Assembly: GCF_025244925.1 (NCBI RefSeq)
Contig: NZ_CP104275.1
Location: forward strand, 806,001-870,000
Origin: Arthrobacter zhaoxinii
GTDB taxonomy: Bacteria > Actinomycetota > Actinomycetes > Actinomycetales > Micrococcaceae
Direction of reading: 5' to 3'
DNA: 64,000 bases
The translations under genes were made by a program, and so were the position numbers. A model generated the notes under the pieces. That model ran no database searches, had not been told where the DNA came from, and saw nothing but the letters and a program-made list of their open reading frames with translations. Shown here in pieces: positions 62,971 through 64,000 of this stretch (its first letter is position 1; each line of letters begins with the position of its first letter).

Positions 62971-64000
62971 TCAGCCGAGGGGCCAGGAATGCACGGCCGC
63001 ATTGGTGTGCATGTTCTCCCAATAGAGCCGTGAGAGCTCACCCAGGGCCGCCGGACGCTGCAGTCCGGAGGCTTCCAGCCGGCGCAGTGTGGAGATCTGC
63101 CAGGCAGCCCCGTTCTGCTCGGTGCGCGCACGCTCCGCCACGACACCCAGATAGCGGTCAATCAGGGACGAATCCACCTTCAATTCCCTGAGCCCTTCCG
63201 CAGCCTGCGGAATGAGGTGGCGCAGGATCAGTTCCGCCACCGGGATCTCGCCGATGCCCGGCCAGTAGACGGAAGCTTCCAGTCCGTGGCGGGCGCAGTT
63301 GAGGAAGTTGTCCGATGCTGTCTTGAAGGCAATGCGGCTCCACAGGGGGCGGTCGGAGGTGCGGAGGTACTCCACGAGACCGTAGTAGAACGCTGCGTTG
63401 GCGACCACGTCCAGGACGGACGGGCCGGCCGGCAGGACCCGGTTCTCCAGTCGCAGGTTGGGTGTCCCGCCGCTGCCCGGGTCATAGATGGGACGGTTCC
63501 AGCGGTAGACCGTGCCGTTGTGGAGGCGCAGCTCAGGCAGCAGCGGAGCGCCGAACGGGGTGGTTTCCGAGCCGTTGCCCGAAAGTTCCGGAAGCAGTGC
63601 GGGAAAGTAGCGTACGTTCTCCTCGAAGAGATCAAAGATCGAGGTGATCCAGCGTTCCCCGAACCAGACGCGCGGGCGCACGCCCTGATTGCGCATTTCC
63701 GGCGGGCGGGTGTCAATGGCCTGCTTGAAGAGTTCGATCCGGGTCTCGTGCCAGAGCACATGCTCCATGAAAATGGGTGAATTGGCAGCGAGGGCCACCT
63801 GCGGTGCGGCGATCATCTGCGCAGCGTTCCAGGCAGGCGCGAACTGATCGGGTGAGACTTCCAGATGCAGCTGGACCGACGTGCACGCGGCCTCCGGCGC
63901 GATGTTCTGGGCGTAGAAGGACAGGGGCTCCGGTCCAGACAGATCGAGGAGGACGTCCTCTCCCCGGGCCTGGAGGACGGAAGTATTCAGGGCGGCATAG
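62971..64000 (-). CDS. Glutamate-cysteine ligase family protein, partial (5' end outside window)
   Basis: The frame runs off the right edge; 343 codons are visible, including the stop. Seen features: YAALNTSVLQARGEDVLLDLSGPEP, CTSVQLHLEVSPDQFAPAWNAAQ, AANSPIFMEHVLWHETRIELFKQAIDTRP, GTVYRWNRPIYDPGSGGTPNLRLENRVLPAGPSVLDVVANAAFYYGL and ASVYWPGIGEIPVAEL. These match the GCS2-type ligases (YbdK/EgtA-like), which form gamma-glutamyl bonds from ATP. Ergothioneine-type or unknown substrate; adjacent genes do not decide. It lies downstream of the hsp20 control region. Confidence 0.82.
   Translation of the reverse strand, partial: YAALNTSVLQARGEDVLLDLSGPEPLSFYAQNIAPEAACTSVQLHLEVSPDQFAPAWNAAQMIAAPQVALAANSPIFMEHVLWHETRIELFKQAIDTRPPEMRNQGVRPRVWFGERWITSIFDLFEENVRYFPALLPELSGNGSETTPFGAPLLPELRLHNGTVYRWNRPIYDPGSGGTPNLRLENRVLPAGPSVLDVVANAAFYYGLVEYLRTSDRPLWSRIAFKTASDNFLNCARHGLEASVYWPGIGEIPVAELILRHLIPQAAEGLRELKVDSSLIDRYLGVVAERARTEQNGAAWQISTLRRLEASGLQRPAALGELSRLYWENMHTNAAVHSWPLG

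Overview
The window is high-GC DNA, densely packed with genes on both strands. Gene content and style (lutABC with lctP, DUF6318 lipoproteins, DUF6350 next to purN, frequent GTG starts, many ATGA overlaps, -10 boxes abutting start codons) suggest a chromosomal segment of an Arthrobacter-like actinobacterium (Micrococcaceae). That assignment is inference from gene content, not a database match. I see no rRNA, no convincing tRNA, no insertion sequence, no prophage and no CRISPR array.

Layout. 1-12,000: a one-carbon and lactate block. It holds the 3' end of a GcvT/LigM-like tetrahydrofolate methyltransferase, a VOC protein, a tandem pair of small paralogues divergent from a YtrA-type GntR regulator, lutABC, an alpha/beta hydrolase, a second complete GcvT/LigM-like protein, an orphan NMT1-type binding lipoprotein, a methylenetetrahydrofolate reductase and an LctP lactate permease. 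12,100-21,800: a DUF1275 membrane protein, a gamma-glutamyltransferase-like enzyme with an overlapping FCD-GntR gene, L-lactate dehydrogenase, PutP, DUF72, an AHSA1-like protein, a luciferase-like oxidoreductase, a thioesterase and a DUF421 protein. 21,900-25,600: a VWA protein, then two almost identical cold-shock genes with a matching structured leader on either side of a glutaminase-STAS-cyclic-nucleotide-domain fusion.

25,650-34,800: a GntR regulator divergent from an APC permease and an acetamidase/formamidase, then an Nramp-like transporter, a Ser/Thr kinase, YchJ and two zinc-type alcohol dehydrogenases. 34,960-39,530: a complete urease operon ureABCFGD on the minus strand, without ureE but with a His-rich UreG tail. 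39,600-50,100: TauE/SafE, DoxX with a Lys/Ala tail, a CpdA-like phosphodiesterase, a PPOX protein, catalase, a stealth sugar-phosphotransferase with a probable ATT start, lipoproteins, and a three-gene exported operon with two DUF6318 paralogues. 50,000-64,000: a glycosylase-like protein, GNAT, DUF1684, a second TauE, DUF6350, purN, an MFS transporter, a DUF559 gene followed by three 30-bp tandem repeats, purH, icd, a BASS transporter, Hsp20 with both HAIR and CIRCE operators, and part of a glutamate-cysteine ligase.

How the parts fit. LctP imports lactate, LutABC oxidises it to pyruvate, and Ldh can interconvert the two. The LigM-like proteins would put methyl groups onto tetrahydrofolate and the reductase would return 5-methyl-THF to 5,10-methylene-THF, the same pairing as ligM/metF in lignin-degrading bacteria. 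Formamidase, urease, glutaminase, the amino-acid carriers and the GGT-like protein together suggest broad use of organic nitrogen. The points most worth following up are the DUF559-linked 30-bp repeats, the duplicated csp leader RNA, the 20-bp motif shared by the katA and DUF6318 intergenic regions, and the ATT start.
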